From assembly GCF_001649575.2 (NCBI RefSeq), contig NC_051435.1, positions 377,871-441,870 of the forward strand: a stretch of DNA of 64,000 bases. Direction: 5' to 3'. The position numbers and the translations under genes are program-made. This DNA comes from Kryptolebias marmoratus (Eukaryota > Chordata > Actinopteri > Cyprinodontiformes > Rivulidae). Of this stretch, positions 45,950 to 58,500 are shown piece after piece (position 1 is the first letter of the stretch; every line of letters starts with the position of its first letter). Under the pieces are notes generated by a model. It did not search any database. It worked only from the letters and a program-made list of their open reading frames with translations, and was not told the origin of the DNA.

Positions 45950-48860
45950 AGAAGATGTGGTTTTCATCATTCTGATGCAGTTTTCTTCAGGTTATTATTA
46001 TTATTATTATTGTAAAATGTTGTAAAAGCAGGTTTTTTATTACCTGAGCTCAGAGAAGAGCAGAGAAACTTTAATGTTTTTTCTGATGATTGATGTGATG
46101 AAGATGCTCAAATGAAGACATTTTGTTGCTTTAATAATAAATGATTTTAATGCTCTCTTTATAGATTCACTCTCGCTTCACTCTGAGGAATAAATTCTTC
46201 TGACTCAATAAAAGATAACAATGTTTTTAACGTCACAACAGTGTCAGATTTATTGACTCCTATCAGAAAACAAGATTTAAAAGATCTGAGTATTGATCTC
46301 AGTTAACAGTCAGGTTCTGTCAGACATCATATCACTGTTTATGACTGAGTTTATTTGTGATACGGAGTAAATTCTGATACAGACCGTCTACAAATATTAA
46401 CACGGGTCAGTTTGGTTCTTTTAACATTTAATGGAGCCAACCCAGAAACACTGAAGCATCTGAATGGGTCAATGCTGAGGCTCACAATTATATATTTTTT
46501 TGCAGTATAACTAATTCTGCATAATGTTTTTAACCATTCAAACTTCAACACTCACATTAAAACTCATTAAATCTCCACAAGAGTTTGCAAACTCTCATTT
46601 TTTGACTTTTTTCTTCCTTTATGATGTTTCCTTATGAAAACTCCTGTTTTTACAACTCCAAGCATCGTCAGTTTCATGTCAACAAGGCAGGAGAATTTAT
46701 AAACTGACTGATTGTAAGAATAAAGACTGGTGACCCGTCTACTGTCTCAAACTTTCTGATCAGCAGGAGGAGCTACTGATCATCTGAACCCTCAACAAAT
46801 GAATCATTTCCCAACGAGTGACTGGAAAGCTTCAGGTCAGACAGGAAGACCCGGCTGTTGATTTGTATCCATTTATTTCAGAAGAAATGCCAAGCAGGAC
46901 ATCCTCAGGATGAGACGGAATCTGTCGGAGCTCAGTTTGTAAAACAGTGTCTCCAACAAACTTACCAGTGATGAAGAACAACACCACCACTTTGGTCAGA
47001 ACTGGAGGCCCATGTCCCTTTAGAACCAGTATGACCCGGCATCAAACTGTGAAAAGATGTGCAGGTCTGTTCCCCTCATGAGAACACCTCAGAGGGCCTT
47101 TCAGTAAAGATGTTCTGCTTGGAGCAGACAACTCGACACAGTGTGGATCTTTCAGAGCAGAAGAACAGCTTCGCTTCACCAGGTGAAAAGTCACGTGATT
47201 CCCCAATTTAATCTGCATGGCGTCCCACGCATCACGTGTTATGCTGGTTTTGAATCCAGGGAGGGGGATCGATCTCTCAGAGACTATAACAGTCCCTGTG
47301 GGTTTCTGTGTCATGTGAAGGATCTTCTCCACAGATTCAGAGGTAGTAAGAGAGAAGAGGACCAGACTGAAGCCTAACTCAGCTGGAACCATCATTTTAT
47401 GATCCTGTCTCTGTTACTGTTGGAGCCTATTAGGAATTAAATAAATTTATTTATTGCTAAATTAATTTCCTCAGATGTAAAGCCATGTGAATGGTAGATC
47501 TATTGTTGTATATTTATTTATGTATTTATTTATTTATTTGTTTTGCTGAGACCCTCCTCCTCCTCCTTGTCAGTCAGCCTCCTGCAGTGATTAACAGACA
47601 GAAGCAGCTGCTGGAGCAGCTCTGATTGTTTGGTGAAGGAGTGAGGAGTGAAATGGTTTTTGTACCGCAAATTAACGTTTTACTTGAAGTCAACTCGGAG
47701 GCTATTTTTGTGTTGTTAATTTTGTAAGTAAAAGAAACTCCTTGGAAACAGGAAGAGTCTCCGTGAGTGCTTTTTGGTTTTTTTGAAGGAGTCGAAAACC
47801 TCCTCCTGCGGGACTACTCTGCCATTTTTATTTTCTGGAACTTTTGGGATGCAAGAGTGGCCACTACAGTTACAGACAGAATAATTATTAAGGAAAGTTC
47901 TCTAGATGCACACAGAGCCTTCATTATAAATAACAGCTTCGGTTTCATGACACGTTGACCTTAATTGTTCACTGAATGTTGAAGGTTGGCCAGCAGATGG
48001 AGACAGACGTCTTCATTTCAAATGCTTCAAACCCTGAACCTGTTCAACACAACTGCTTCAGAAAGCTTCAGTTCCTCCACCCTCACCTATAAGAACCTTA
48101 TCAGTAAATCTTTTCATCCATAACACTTCAGTAATTCCCAAGGTTTCACCTGACCGTCACTGAGAAACAGGAGAAAACAGGTTAACAAAAACAGCAACTC
48201 TGCCCTACAAAACCAGTTTGTAAAACTAGACTTTTTACAGAGGATAACCAAAACAATCAGCTGTGATGGCAGCCAGATGTCCCAGAAGAGCAGCTCCACG
48301 GTCTTTTTCTACGTCCCTGATGATGGACTGACGCCCACCTGGTAAGACAACAACCAATGAGAAGAAGCAGCTCAGCACCCAGGTAACAACAGGTGTCTGT
48401 GGGGAATGTAACACTCTGATATAAAACACATCAGGAACTTTAAAGACTGGACGGATTTTTATTTATAAATTACGGCAGATTTTAGGAACCTTAATAAAAC
48501 AATAAATATTCTGGGGAACTAAAATACTTTTTGAGGTATTTTTGTTATTTTTATAGTCAAGAAATTATAATTATTTTATTATTGAATTGTTAAAAATGTG
48601 TTAATAAGACACTTTAGGTGACACAATATGGTCACATCATAACACCTGGAATTAAAAACATGAGTTTGGGAAAAATAGAACTGATTTTATAAGGCCCTAC
48701 ATTCAAGCACACCCCACTCCCTGCTCACATCTTCTCTAAATAGACCTTTGTTTACAGAAATGTTGTCTTTTACAGCTGTGGATCCAACAGAGCTGTAATA
48801 GTTTGTAACTGACTAATCTCTGGTATTATAGTACCGCGGTACTGGTACTGGTATTTTGTC
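45950..48860. other. Region without recognised genes
   Basis: Includes the 3' end of the interferon-type gene (to about 46150). Beyond it are AT-rich sequence, a (TTTA)n run at 47505-47540 and a 117-codon minus-strand frame at 47042-47395 that I could not assign. The segment 47560-47960 looks repeat-derived, but I cannot name the family. Confidence 0.35.
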
Positions 48861-48867
48861 ATTAGGG

Positions 48868-49125
48868 TGGACAAAACACCCAAACCCAAACTGAGCGGAG
48901 TGGTGTCTGCAGTCCAGTGCAGAGAAGAATGTTCAGACCTTTATATTGGAGAGACAAAACAACCTCTCCACAGACGCATGGCTCAACACAGGAGAGCCAC
49001 CTCTTCTGGACAGGACAGAACCTCAAGGATAAGGGACACTCCTTTGAGGACCAAAATGTTCATATTTTGGACCGAGAAGCTTTCCAGTCAGCTGATAACA
49101 CATTTTTAAATAATCTGGAATGATG
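48868..49125 (+). mobile_element. Penelope-like retroelement fragment, GIY-YIG endonuclease
   Basis: The sequence reads DKTPKPKLSGVVSAVQC, then CSDLYIGETKQPLHRRMAQH. This is the GIY-YIG-type nuclease (here LYIGET) of Penelope-like elements. A frame change after SGQDRTS leads into LKDKGHSFEDQNVHILDREA in another frame, so it is inactive. Confidence 0.85.
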
Positions 49126-49693
49126 CCGTTGGAAATTAAGTCCCACATTTCACCAGAGGAACCCCCGAGCTTTACAGTGATGTCACACCATCTGCCAGGA
49201 GTTTCCTGTCCGGACTGCGATGGGCCAGTGGTGGGCGGGGGGCGGCCGGTGCCGGTCCGACAAATGGTTTTTATCTCAGGTTCTCCTCTTCAGAACATTA
49301 ATTGCAGTCAGTCTCCAGACTCTGGGTTGTAATTTCCACCAGCAGCTAAACTAACCACATCCATGAAACCTTCTGGTCCTTCAGAAGCTGAAGAACGACT
49401 CAGCTGCTGAAGTTTTGGGTCGGTCCCCCCCACATTATCTAGATTTGTTATTTCCTGCCTTGCTGGCATTCCTGTTTGAAGCTCGATACAACACACTTCT
49501 GAGTGATCATAAAAAGTGTTGAAGAGTCCCTAGTAAATGTTTCAATCTTTTATTAATAATTTAACATTGGTGTGAAATTTTTAAAATGCAAGACTTAAAA
49601 CAAGCAGCTTTTATGACTTTCTTTTGGTTTTTGTTAGTTTCAAAACATCTGAAAACTAAAGTTCAATCATGGAAAGTCCGACTTTCTGTGAAC

Positions 49694-51120
49694 CATTTAA
49701 TCAATCAATCAATCAATCAAATTTTATTTGTATAGCACATTTCAGCAGCAAGGCATTTCAAGGTGCTTTACATAATTAAAAAACAAAATAAAAACAGCAT
49801 GTGACAATGAATAAACAGTAAGAAATAGACAAACATCAAAGACATCAAAACCCCGCACTCTAACCCTAATTTAGCCATAAGCAACTCTAAACAGGTGGGT
49901 TTTAAGTTGAGATTTAAAGGCACCCAGTGTTTCAGCTGTTTTACAGTTTTCTGGAAGTTTGTTCCAAATTTNNNNNNNNNNNNNNNNNNNNNNNNNNNNN
50001 NNNNNNNNNNNNNNNNNNNNNNNNNNNNNNNNNNNNNNNNNNNNNNNNNNNNNNNNNNNNNNNNNNNNNNNNNNNNNNNNNNNNNNNNNNNNNNNNNNNN
50101 NNNNNNNNNNNNNNNNNNNNNNNNNNNNNNNNNNNNNNNNNNNNNNNNNNNNNNNNNNNNNNNNNNNNNNNNNNNNNNNNNNNNNNNNNNNNNNNNNNNN
50201 NNNNNNNNNNNNNNNNNNNNNNNNNNNNNNNNNNNNNNNNNNNNNNNNNNNNNNNNNNNNNNNNNNNNNNNNNNNNNNNNNNNNNNNNNNNNNNNNNNNN
50301 NNNNNNNNNNNNNNNNNNNNNNNNNNNNNNNNNNNNNNNNNNNNNNNNNNNNNNNNNNNNNNNNNNNNNNNNNNNNNNNNNNNNNNNNNNNNNNNNNNNN
50401 NNNNNNNNNNNNNNNNNNNNNNNNNNNNNNNNNNNNNNNNNNNNNNNNNNNNNNNNNNNNNNNNNNNNNNNNNNNNNNNNNNNNNNNNNNNNNNNNNNNN
50501 NNNNNNNNNNNNNNNNNNNNNNNNNNNNNNNNNNNNNNNNNNNNNNNNNNNNNNNNNNNNNNNNNNNNNNNNNNNNNNNNNNNNNNNNNNNNNNNNNNNN
50601 NNNNNNNNNNNNNNNNNNNNNNNNNNNNNNNNNNNNNNNNNNNNNNNNNNNNNNNNNNNNNNNNNNNNNNNNNNNNNNNNNNNNNNNNNNNNNNNNNNNN
50701 NNNNNNNNNNNNNNNNNNNNNNNNNNNNNNNNNNNNNNNNNNNNNNNNNNNNNNNNNNNNNNNNNNNNNNNNNNNNNNNNNNNNNNNNNNNNNNNNNNNN
50801 NNNNNNNNNNNNNNNNNNNNNNNNNNNNNNNNNNNNNNNNNNNNNNNNNNNNNNNNNNNNNNNNNNATGTCATGGTCAACAGTGTCGAAAGCTGCACTGA
50901 GGTCCAACAGAACCAGCACTGTGGTTCTCCCACAGTCTGTATTTATATGGATATCATTGAACACTTTTACAAGGGCCGTCTCCGTGCTGTGGTGAGCACG
51001 AAAACCAGACTGGAAGGAGTCAGTTAATCCCTGAATGATGTTTCTACTGTGAAGTCTGAGCTGAGGAGCTCCAAACAGGACTGATTTTACCATCGTTTCA
51101 CCAAAACTAAAAGGCACACT
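49694..51120 (-). mobile_element. LINE with RT remnants around an 895-N gap
   Basis: The right part (51060-50867) encodes on the minus strand [20 protein letters not shown], then [14 protein letters not shown], a canonical RT palm entry. The left part (49971-49715) is the 3' end common in fish LINEs (GTATAGCACATTTCAGCAGC in + orientation), ending in (AATC)n at 49699-49718. The middle is unsequenced (49972-50866). Confidence 0.85.
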
Positions 51121-51685
51121 TTAGAGGTTATGCAGTAGGAAGTCTTCCTTGTAATCAGGGAGTTGCAGTGTTTATGGATTACAGCCTTTATTTCACCTAT
51201 TTTAAATATCAGAAATAAATATTTTGTCGTCCAATCAGGACGAACCTGAAGTGTTTTTCATTTACACTGATGTTCAGAGAAGACAACATACAATGAAACT
51301 AAAAGCATTGACAATAAACTCTTAAAAAGCAAACAAACAAAAAAACAACAAAAGTAAATCTTGTGTTCTGATTTCTTTTTTATTGATTTGATTGATATAG
51401 TTTATTTTAAACTGGGTAAATGAACAAATAACAAATTAGAACAAGGAGAGAAAAAAGAAAAAACACCAAAGGCACAAAGAGAGAAAATAGTAAATAATGA
51501 GCTGTTAGCCATATTGTTTCTGTTTGAAAGGGAGTAAAAAGAAGTGAAAACTTATTTAGTTCTACCTCTTATCTGTAGTTGATAAAATATATTTTTCTCA
51601 CTCAGTAGTTGTCAGTAATGTATTGTTAATAGCTTGTTATTGTTTTCATACACATGTTATATTTCTAGGGAATTTTGTCATCTAT
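51121..51685. other. AT-rich sequence without recognised content
   Basis: No gene or repeat family recognised. Confidence 0.3.
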
Positions 51686-51687
51686 TT

Positions 51688-52390
51688 TCACCCCAGGAAT
51701 TTAGTTTCATGACCTCTTTCTACATTAACACCATCTATATGTACCATGTCTTTGTGCTTTAGTTTATTGTTAGTAAATGTCATGAGTTTTGTCTTCCTTA
51801 AATTTAGTGAAAACATATTTCTGTCAAACCAGTTTTTAATTTTGATGAACACTGGGTCAACACTGACTCCTGAGGAACACCCCACAGTGTCCAAACATCC
51901 TGATTAAAATTCTCCCATCTTCACAAATTATTTTCTGTTCTTTAAATAACTTCTTACCCAGTCTAATTAAATCCCCCTGATCCCAACTGTATCAGTTTAT
52001 TGATTAATATATCATAATTTATTGTGTCAAATGCTTTTTTAGGATCAATGAATACCCCTATAGCATCTCTTTTATATCTATAGGGTTTGTATTTTCTTTA
52101 GTGAATTCCGTTAATGCTTCTGAAACCATACTGACTTAAAGAGAATTGTGGGAGAATAGAAACAGGTGAGTAATTTGTGCAGTAGAATAACATTAGCTAT
52201 TATTATACTGTTGGGAAACTGACCAGTTTGTAAAGATAAGTTAAAAATGTTGGTTAGTGGTTTAAAAATCCCATCAATGACCTTTTTTACTGTTGTCATA
52301 TCTATTTCTATCCATTTCTTTACAACCAGTGGATGTTTTATTTTTACAGTTACTTGAAATATATGTAACTTACTTTTCAATAACATTCAT
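51688..52390 (-). mobile_element. Degenerate LINE reverse transcriptase remnant
   Basis: The minus-strand frames read KNWFDRNMFSLNLRKTKLMT, and further up FKPLTNIFNLSLQTGQFPNS, then IIIANVILLHK. Both are parts of a LINE RT (the second N-terminal, the first C-terminal). They are separated by stops and the order fits one decayed minus-strand copy. Confidence 0.75.
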
Positions 52391-53170
52391 TAACAAACAA
52401 GGTACTTATGATTATTTCTATTAAAATCTCATCCAGTGTCACTGGATCATGTATTTATTCTGCTAGTTTTGGTCTAACTGTTACGAAAACAGACTAAATT
52501 TATGAACTAGTTCATACATATTATTTATTATCCTTTTCATTTTCCATAAAATACTATTAATTTGTCTAAAGTTATTTCTAATTATACAGTTTAATATTTT
52601 CCATATGGCTTTGATATTGTGTTTATTTTCCAATTATTTATTATAATACTTGTTATAATTTTGCATAATATTTGTTCACTTGTTTTTAGTTCTACATTGT
52701 ATAAAATTTCTTTATAGTGTATCTTTCTTTTTGCAAACATTTTGCAACCCCCATGACATCCACGGATTATTTTTGTACCTTTGTTTTTTACTATATTGTT
52801 TTACTGGACAATTTTCTTTTATCATAAACCATCTTAAATATTCTCAAAAATTCAGCCAATGTTGTACAAGGTATTGATGTCCTCTGTGGCTTTGTGTTTG
52901 TTTGGATTTATTAAGTTAATACTGAAGTCACTACTAACAAACATGACTCTATGTAGCTACACCACCACCACCACCACCAGTTCATATCCATGAAGTTCCA
53001 AGTCCATACCCTGTTCACTGTTTATCCAGCTGTCAGATATTACGATTATATTAAAAGGGTGTGTCAACTGTTTTAAATAATCCTTAACAAAGCCAGGAAG
53101 TAAAGTCAGAAAAATTATATTTCATAACTGACACATCTACATCAAGAAGATGTAGAAGGCAAGACAGCTT
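52391..53170. other. AT-rich sequence without recognised content
   Basis: A short (CAC)n run lies at 52961-52978. Nothing else recognised. Confidence 0.3.
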
Positions 53171-53171
53171 C

Positions 53172-54975
53172 TCAAGGAGAAGCTTTCTTGAGGTGTTGAG
53201 GAAAAATGTCCCACTTCCCCCGAGGAGTGTGCTTCTTCCAGTCGGGCTGAAGAGGAGGATTGTTTAACCCTCTGGAGTCTATGGACGCGCCAGCGCGTCC
53301 AAGTCACGTGACTGATTTAAATCGCTCTGAGGGGAAAGATCCACCCTCTCAGAGACTCCGTTTCTGTTTTTGTCAAAAGTCCAGACCTCAAGATTTACAC
53401 CAGTTTTTAAATTTTCTCGATAGGCCAAGGAAAACTAAAGTTATCATAAATAATTAACAACACATATTTTTTCTGAAAATCATAGTCAAATTTGAAGCGT
53501 GTTAGAGGAGAGAAAGAGGAGAGGCAGCTGGAGTCTCCGGGAGAAAACTCCCCCATCTTCCGTCCGATCTCATCCCCAACCCCGCCGAATCAAAAAACAC
53601 ACCCTCCTCCCCTATCTGACTGAACCCCAAAGTGATCTGTCAAACGACAAAAAATCTACAGGAAGAAGAAGAAAGAGTCGCAAAAATTGAAGAAAGTTTG
53701 GCGGCGAAAAATAAATTCAGTGAGTGCGGGAGAGAGTAATGCGGTTTGTGATATTTATTTATTTTATTTTATAGTTAGGTCGTAGTTTTGTTTATTTAGT
53801 GTTAATCTGGGTCAGTTTTAGTGTGTTTGAGTGATTTTTGAACGCGGAGCTGCAGCTTCTTTTGGAGGTTCAGACCCAGAGATGATGGAGCTGCAGGCAG
53901 ACAGGAGAAGCTCAGAGGCAGAGATGGAGGCTGAGACACACATGGAGGACTTTGTTAATGAACTAGATCAATAAGTTTTCGAAAAGGATCGCTAGAAACA
54001 GAATCACATTTTGTCTGTCCTCCTTCCAGCCAAAATAATAACAGATAGATTCAGATATACATTGTGCATCATTTACCTGAGTGATCCTGAGCAGGACAGA
54101 GATAATGACCAAAAGGAAAGCGCCCCTCTGCCTTGGTTTGGACACAAACTGTTTATATGAGTGGTACACAGGATTTATGGCAATTTGTCCTAATTCCTCA
54201 GTGTTTATGTCCGAAAAACGACAAAGAATACATCTGCATGTTATTGGAAATAGTGTTTATAACTTAGTTTTTTGCTAAATTAATTCATGTGTTTATAAAT
54301 ATTACTGTTTATATTTGCATTTTAAGTTGTAAAAACATTTTGTTAAGTATGTTTGTGATTTTCATAGTAAAAAAACAAAAATAATTCTACTCTGATTTCA
54401 TGTTTTTTGTGTGATTTTATGTCTATTGTCTTAAGACAGTGGGTCAAACGTAAAAAATAACTTGAAATTCACAATTAGGAGGTTGTGCTGACAAAAATGA
54501 CTCCAAACATGGCAGGTTAAAACATTTTTAGGATTAATTTTGAGTGAAAATAAAAAAACACTAAAAAATGTTCAATTTTACCCTGGACCCCTGAGGGTTA
54601 AAGCCATCAAGCTGCCCAACCTGGAGCATTCAGCGATCAAAGGTCTCAGATCCTCCATCACGTCTTCAGGGAAATGTTTCTTCGTTACTTCTGCAGGGTC
54701 TTTGAAGATTCTCTACAAACATCAGTTTAAATTTCAAACAAAGAAGAACAAAATTGACAGTAAGGACAGAAGGTCAAACACTGACTGATGTCCAGAGGAC
54801 AGTTTGTCTTTACCTGAATCAGCTCTTTAACTTGTCCTGGGTCCTTGGCTCCGAGACGATCTCTGAATTGAGGCCACTGCTGCATCCTTAGGCTTTTGTA
54901 CATCTCTTCCAGTTTCATTTGATTATCCGGGTTGTTCATTCTCTCGGTGTGTCCTGTTTTTGATGAAAAAGCCAT
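53172..54975 (-). pseudogene. Small unrecognised gene whose last coding exon is interrupted by a transposon
   Basis: Exon A (54975-54814, 54 codons, ATG just after a TTTTTCACAG acceptor, donor GTAAAG) encodes MKLEEMYKSLRMQQWPQFRD and continues to ELIQ. Exon B starts at 54712 after TTTGTAG in the same phase (RIFKDPAEVTKKHFPED) and runs to the TTAA at 54601. On the other side of the inserted element the same frame continues from 53267 to a TGA at 53174-53172 (segments QPDWKKHTPRGKWDIF and FPQHLKK). With the element present the frame hits a stop within a few codons of its end. I do not recognise the protein. Whether the allele is fixed is unknown. Confidence 0.55.
53268..54597. mobile_element. 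PiggyBac-like element, 1330 bp, TTAA target sites
   Basis: TTAA lies at both ends (53264-53267 and 54598-54601). The inverted termini are CCCTCTGGAGTC and, read inward from the right, CCCTCAGGGGTCCAGGG. The TTAA duplication and CCCT-type termini fit piggyBac elements. The interior has only short frames (an acidic MELQADRRSSEAEMEAETHM segment at 53885 and a 65-codon frame at 54081), so it is non-autonomous or decayed. Confidence 0.8.
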
Positions 54976-54979
54976 CTGT

Positions 54980-56255
54980 TCTTCCTGTCTGTGAAAAAGT
55001 TACAGGTTCAGTAATCATGTTAACGACCTATAAATGTGTATGTTCAGTACTGGTTTTTGAATTATTTCACTCCTTGTTTTTGTTTCAGCTTAGATCTGTG
55101 AATGAAAAATGCAGCAATAATGAACTAATTATTGCAGAAACATTATAAAACATGAAGTGTATTTTTGCATACATGTTATGAGAATACATTGAGCTGTTAT
55201 TTGTAGACCGTGGTTCTGTACAGCTGGTACTGTGGTCACAAAATACCAACATCATATATATACCTACTCTATCTTCTGAAGCTTCTGTGTATAAAATGCC
55301 TCCATCTGAGTCAAACTGTGTCAGATTCAAACCTTTTGGAAACTAAATGGTTAGAATTGTATTCTCTGGTTATTTGTGACTCAGTGTTTTTAAAAATGAT
55401 GACAGTATTGCTGTTTTTCTCAGTCACTTTACTAAATTTCTCAGATCAGAATTGAAATTCTCAAAACTACTTCAATCTTCACATCATTGTGTCACTTGTG
55501 CACATCAAAAAAGCAGTTTCTCATTTCTTTGAATAAGTTGCAAATTCTTTGGTACATGTATGCAAATGATTATGTACAATTCTCTGCGGTTTCCTACAAT
55601 ATCAAAAGCTTATGTTGATCAAAATGTATTATATCTGTTGAATAGTCTCACCCCCACAACATTTAGGCATTAGTTTGGTTTAACAAGTTGTCATAATATG
55701 CCATTCATATTTTTATACATTTCCATTAGATTTTTTTCTAAATCTGTTCTGAACTGGTAAAGTGCTCCCAGGGGAATCTGGCCTTTCTCAAACAGAGGTA
55801 AATGTGTGAAACTTTAGATCAACCAATGATCAAACAGTTTTCTGAAATAGCTCAAAGGTCATGAACCATCAACTGGCAATTATATACTGTATATAGCCAG
55901 AGCACAACACAACACTATAATGTCTGACACTAGAAGGATAAGGAATTGGACGGGGTCAACAGCCAGAGAGAAGATGAAGAGGAAGAGGAGTGAGGATATG
56001 TGGTGGAGTATAGTGATATACAGTACAGTAAGTGTGACCTTTACACATTTGCTATGACTGCAGATAAGAAGATGCAATATGTGCTGTATACATTTAATGT
56101 AACTGTATCTTGTTCAAAATAAAAATCCATGTAATTCATAAAACTCATTTTTGTGTCTGGCTTCAACCTTTCGAAACGCAGAAGGCATGGTTAAAATATC
56201 ATCAGCCACAGAGCTGTGCCAGGCTAACAGGGCGGAAATATAACCATGGCTGCTG
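54980..56255. other. Sequence without recognised content
   Basis: AT-rich; no gene recognised. It may include the 5' flank or untranslated exons of the interrupted - strand gene. Confidence 0.3.
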
Positions 56256-56260
56256 CTGTC

Positions 56261-56302
56261 TCTTATCCAGCCTCTGCAAGCATTTGCAGAGGCTGGATAA
56301 GA
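56261..56302. repeat. Perfect inverted repeat, 19-bp arms
   Basis: TCTTATCCAGCCTCTGCAA (56261-56279) and its exact reverse complement (56284-56302) are separated by four bases (GCAT). Could form a hairpin or cruciform. Confidence 0.9.
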
Positions 56303-56529
56303 CACTCTAAAAGATGCTTTCAGGTTTCATGCTTTCAGGTTCAAAAGCTAAATGTGCCATCGTCCAATCAGCAATGTCTCATGTTTCCCACAGGTACCTA
56401 CCTCTTCCGGTAGGTTAGTATCATTGTATTTTTTAAAAAGTCGTTGTGGTTTTAATTTGTTGTTGTGTTTATAAATTTGTAGTTGAGTTTAGTGATTTGT
56501 TGATGTGATTTGCACTTTAGGGCCACCAT

Positions 56530-57020
56530 ATCCATCCATCTCCATGAAAGTTTGGATCTACTCAAAGCCAACTTTACATCACTCAACGAAGAAACAAAGG
56601 CACTCACGGAAGCTTACACAAATTAATGACACGCACAGCTTGTGTAGAACAGACATTTAAAGCCTTGTCAAAGACAGTGACAACTACAGAGATAAAGTTG
56701 GCAGAATTAGGATCAGAGCAGATGAAGCAATATTGTTATATATGGGCTCTGTGAGCGAAAAGAAAATTTGAATGCTTTACAATACATAACTTCTCAGTTA
56801 CCGCTTTGGTTCCCCACTTTTAAGGATGCGCCACCGGGGATTATAAGATTGCATCGTATTGGTCCTCCCCAGAACAATGTCACCATAAAACCGAGGGTCA
56901 TGATTTTCATGTGCCTACGGTATACTGACAGAGCAAGAATTTTGAAATTCACCGCTTCTGATGGAAGGAAAGGAAATCCACTTTGCAGCCAACCACAGCG
57001 GGGCAACATGAGCCCGGCAT
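56530..57020 (+). mobile_element. L1-type ORF1 remnant
   Basis: The frame at 56768-57022 reads SQLPLWFPTFKDAPPGIIRL, HRIGPPQNN, and MIFMCLRYTDRARILKF. This matches the C-terminal RNA-binding part of L1 ORF1 proteins (HRxGP, LRYxDRxxIL). Upstream 56540-56760 is Lys/Glu/Thr-rich like the coiled coil, with stops. Confidence 0.7.
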
Positions 57021-57517
57021 AAAATATGCTATCCTGTTATGGAGAAGGCTTAGCAGGCTGGTTTCCAGGCTTTCCTGCTCTACCCAGCCACTATCAAAGT
57101 GTCGAAAGGCCATGAGCATGAGTTTTTTGAAAATCCTGAGAAGTTAGAATTATTCCTCAAGAAATTGGAAAGTGCAGATTAAGTCCATCAAACAGGCAAA
57201 GTGGGTTTAAGTACCAACTATTTTAAGTGGGCAAACTGTCAGCTAACCCAACGTTCCCATTTCCATTCATCATGTCTTAATAACTGATCATCAGCTTTTA
57301 AAAACTTTGATGATAAGATCATTGTCTTGGTTCCGTGCTGCTGGACATGTCACGAGATTACAAATGATGTTGACTGGATGAGTACCATATTTTCCAGTCG
57401 TTAAGGTGCACTTAAAAGCCTTAAATTTTCTCAAATAATGACAGTGCGCCTTATTATCCGGAGTGCCTAATATATGTAAGAAGTTGTAATGTTTTAGTAT
57501 GACTTTGGTAAACTACA

Positions 57518-58288
57518 TGTGGTGATTGGTGTTTTGGTGTGTGTTTGTGTGAGTGCTTCCTGGTGGGCGTCTCCTGAGCAGGTGTACGGACGTCTCATCA
57601 CCACTCCTCCCACACCTGTGACTGATCAGGCTGATTAGAAGTGGAGGAGTATTTAAGGCTGCAGTGAAGATCAGACCAGCGCTGGAGCATTATTTACCAT
57701 GTGGTAAAGTGCAGAGCCTGAAGGAAACTTACCTGTGTTCTTCATGAATTCCTTGTTGTAATACTAGTCTGTTTTTTTGTGTCTTCAAATCCGTGTTCAG
57801 GATTTCCTGCTCATCTGGAACCAGTCTGGTCTGCCTTCAACTGCCAGCTGCCAAATTAAGTACTCACCTGCTCAACTGAACCTGCCTGTTCCTGCAACTA
57901 CTGCCTCGTGGATTCTAAGACTGGTCAGTCGCTTTCTGCATCATCACCTTACCTGCACCTGGGAAATACTCACCTCACCTGGACCCCGCTCTCTGGGACC
58001 TACACCGGACTACCGCTGGACAAGGATCGATCTCGTCATCCCCTCTGTGTTCTGGACGTGGACCTGTTCAGTAAGAACCATCCCCAGGAACATTATCTGT
58101 GCCATACCTGCTGTTCCTCTCCTCACCGATCCCATACTCACCTTCATTCTCTGCTCCTCAGGTCCTGGTTCCGGTTTCCTCCTGTAAATACTCGTTACAC
58201 TGTAAATAAATTCACTTACCGTTACCCGCTGGTTTCTGCGTCTGTCTGTGGCCGAACTGCTCACTTGGGTACTGTTCAGATCCTGACA
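57518..58288 (+). mobile_element. Solo LTR (771 bp) with 5-bp TSD CTACA
   Basis: The unit begins TGTGGTGATTGG and ends GATCCTGACA (TG...CA), flanked by CTACA at 57513-57517 and 58289-58293. A TATTTAAGGC TATA-like box lies at about 57650, and AATAAA in TGTAAATAAATTCACTTACC at about 58200 serves as polyadenylation signal. No second LTR or internal coding region is nearby, so it is a solo LTR. The family (gypsy-, BEL- or ERV-like) is not determined. Confidence 0.85.
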
Positions 58289-58316
58289 CTACAAAGTTTC
58301 ACTGCTTGCAGCATTA

Positions 58317-58406
58317 GGCCCCCACATACTCGTGCGTACTGTCCGCGTCACCGGATGAAGAGGAACCGATCGCTTGCCATGAAGTGCGCCTGAGTATGTG
58401 GGGGCC
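58317..58406. repeat. Inverted repeat GGCCCCCACATACTC, 15-bp arms
   Basis: GGCCCCCACATACTC (58317-58331) and GAGTATGTGGGGGCC (58392-58406) are perfect inverted copies 60 bp apart within the DNA transposon remnant, perhaps a nested small element. Confidence 0.85.
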
Positions 58407-58500
58407 TTTACGTCAGTGCAGTATTCTCAGAAAAGACGGAGCTGTTGTGTTTTGCTTAATGCGCCTTATAGCTCGGTTGCCTTATATGTTTCAGTAATTC

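Larger units (their letters stand above)
57385..58500. mobile_element. DNA transposon remnant with an internal solo LTR
   Basis: The left side reads ACCATATTTTCCAGTCGTTA and GTGCGCCTTATTATCCGGAG. The right side reads AATGCGCCTTATAGCTC. Both belong to the GTGCGCCTTATAA-type terminal sequence found in a fish DNA transposon group. Borders and family are uncertain. A solo LTR splits it. Confidence 0.5.

Noticed and set aside
47042..47395. A 117-codon minus-strand frame
   Set aside because: No recognisable domain, no splice context, and in a repeat-rich stretch. Could be a repeat remnant or chance.
48831..48855. The GTACCGCGGTAC palindrome as a regulatory site
   Set aside because: It is a short self-complementary string next to the Penelope fragment with no other supporting signal.
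49768..51117. A 449-codon frame and others spanning 49895-51027
   Set aside because: They run through 895 N bases; only the LINE pieces at both ends are real.
54081..54278. A 65-codon frame inside the piggyBac-like element as a transposase
   Set aside because: Too short, and I see no DDD motifs; at most a decayed remnant.
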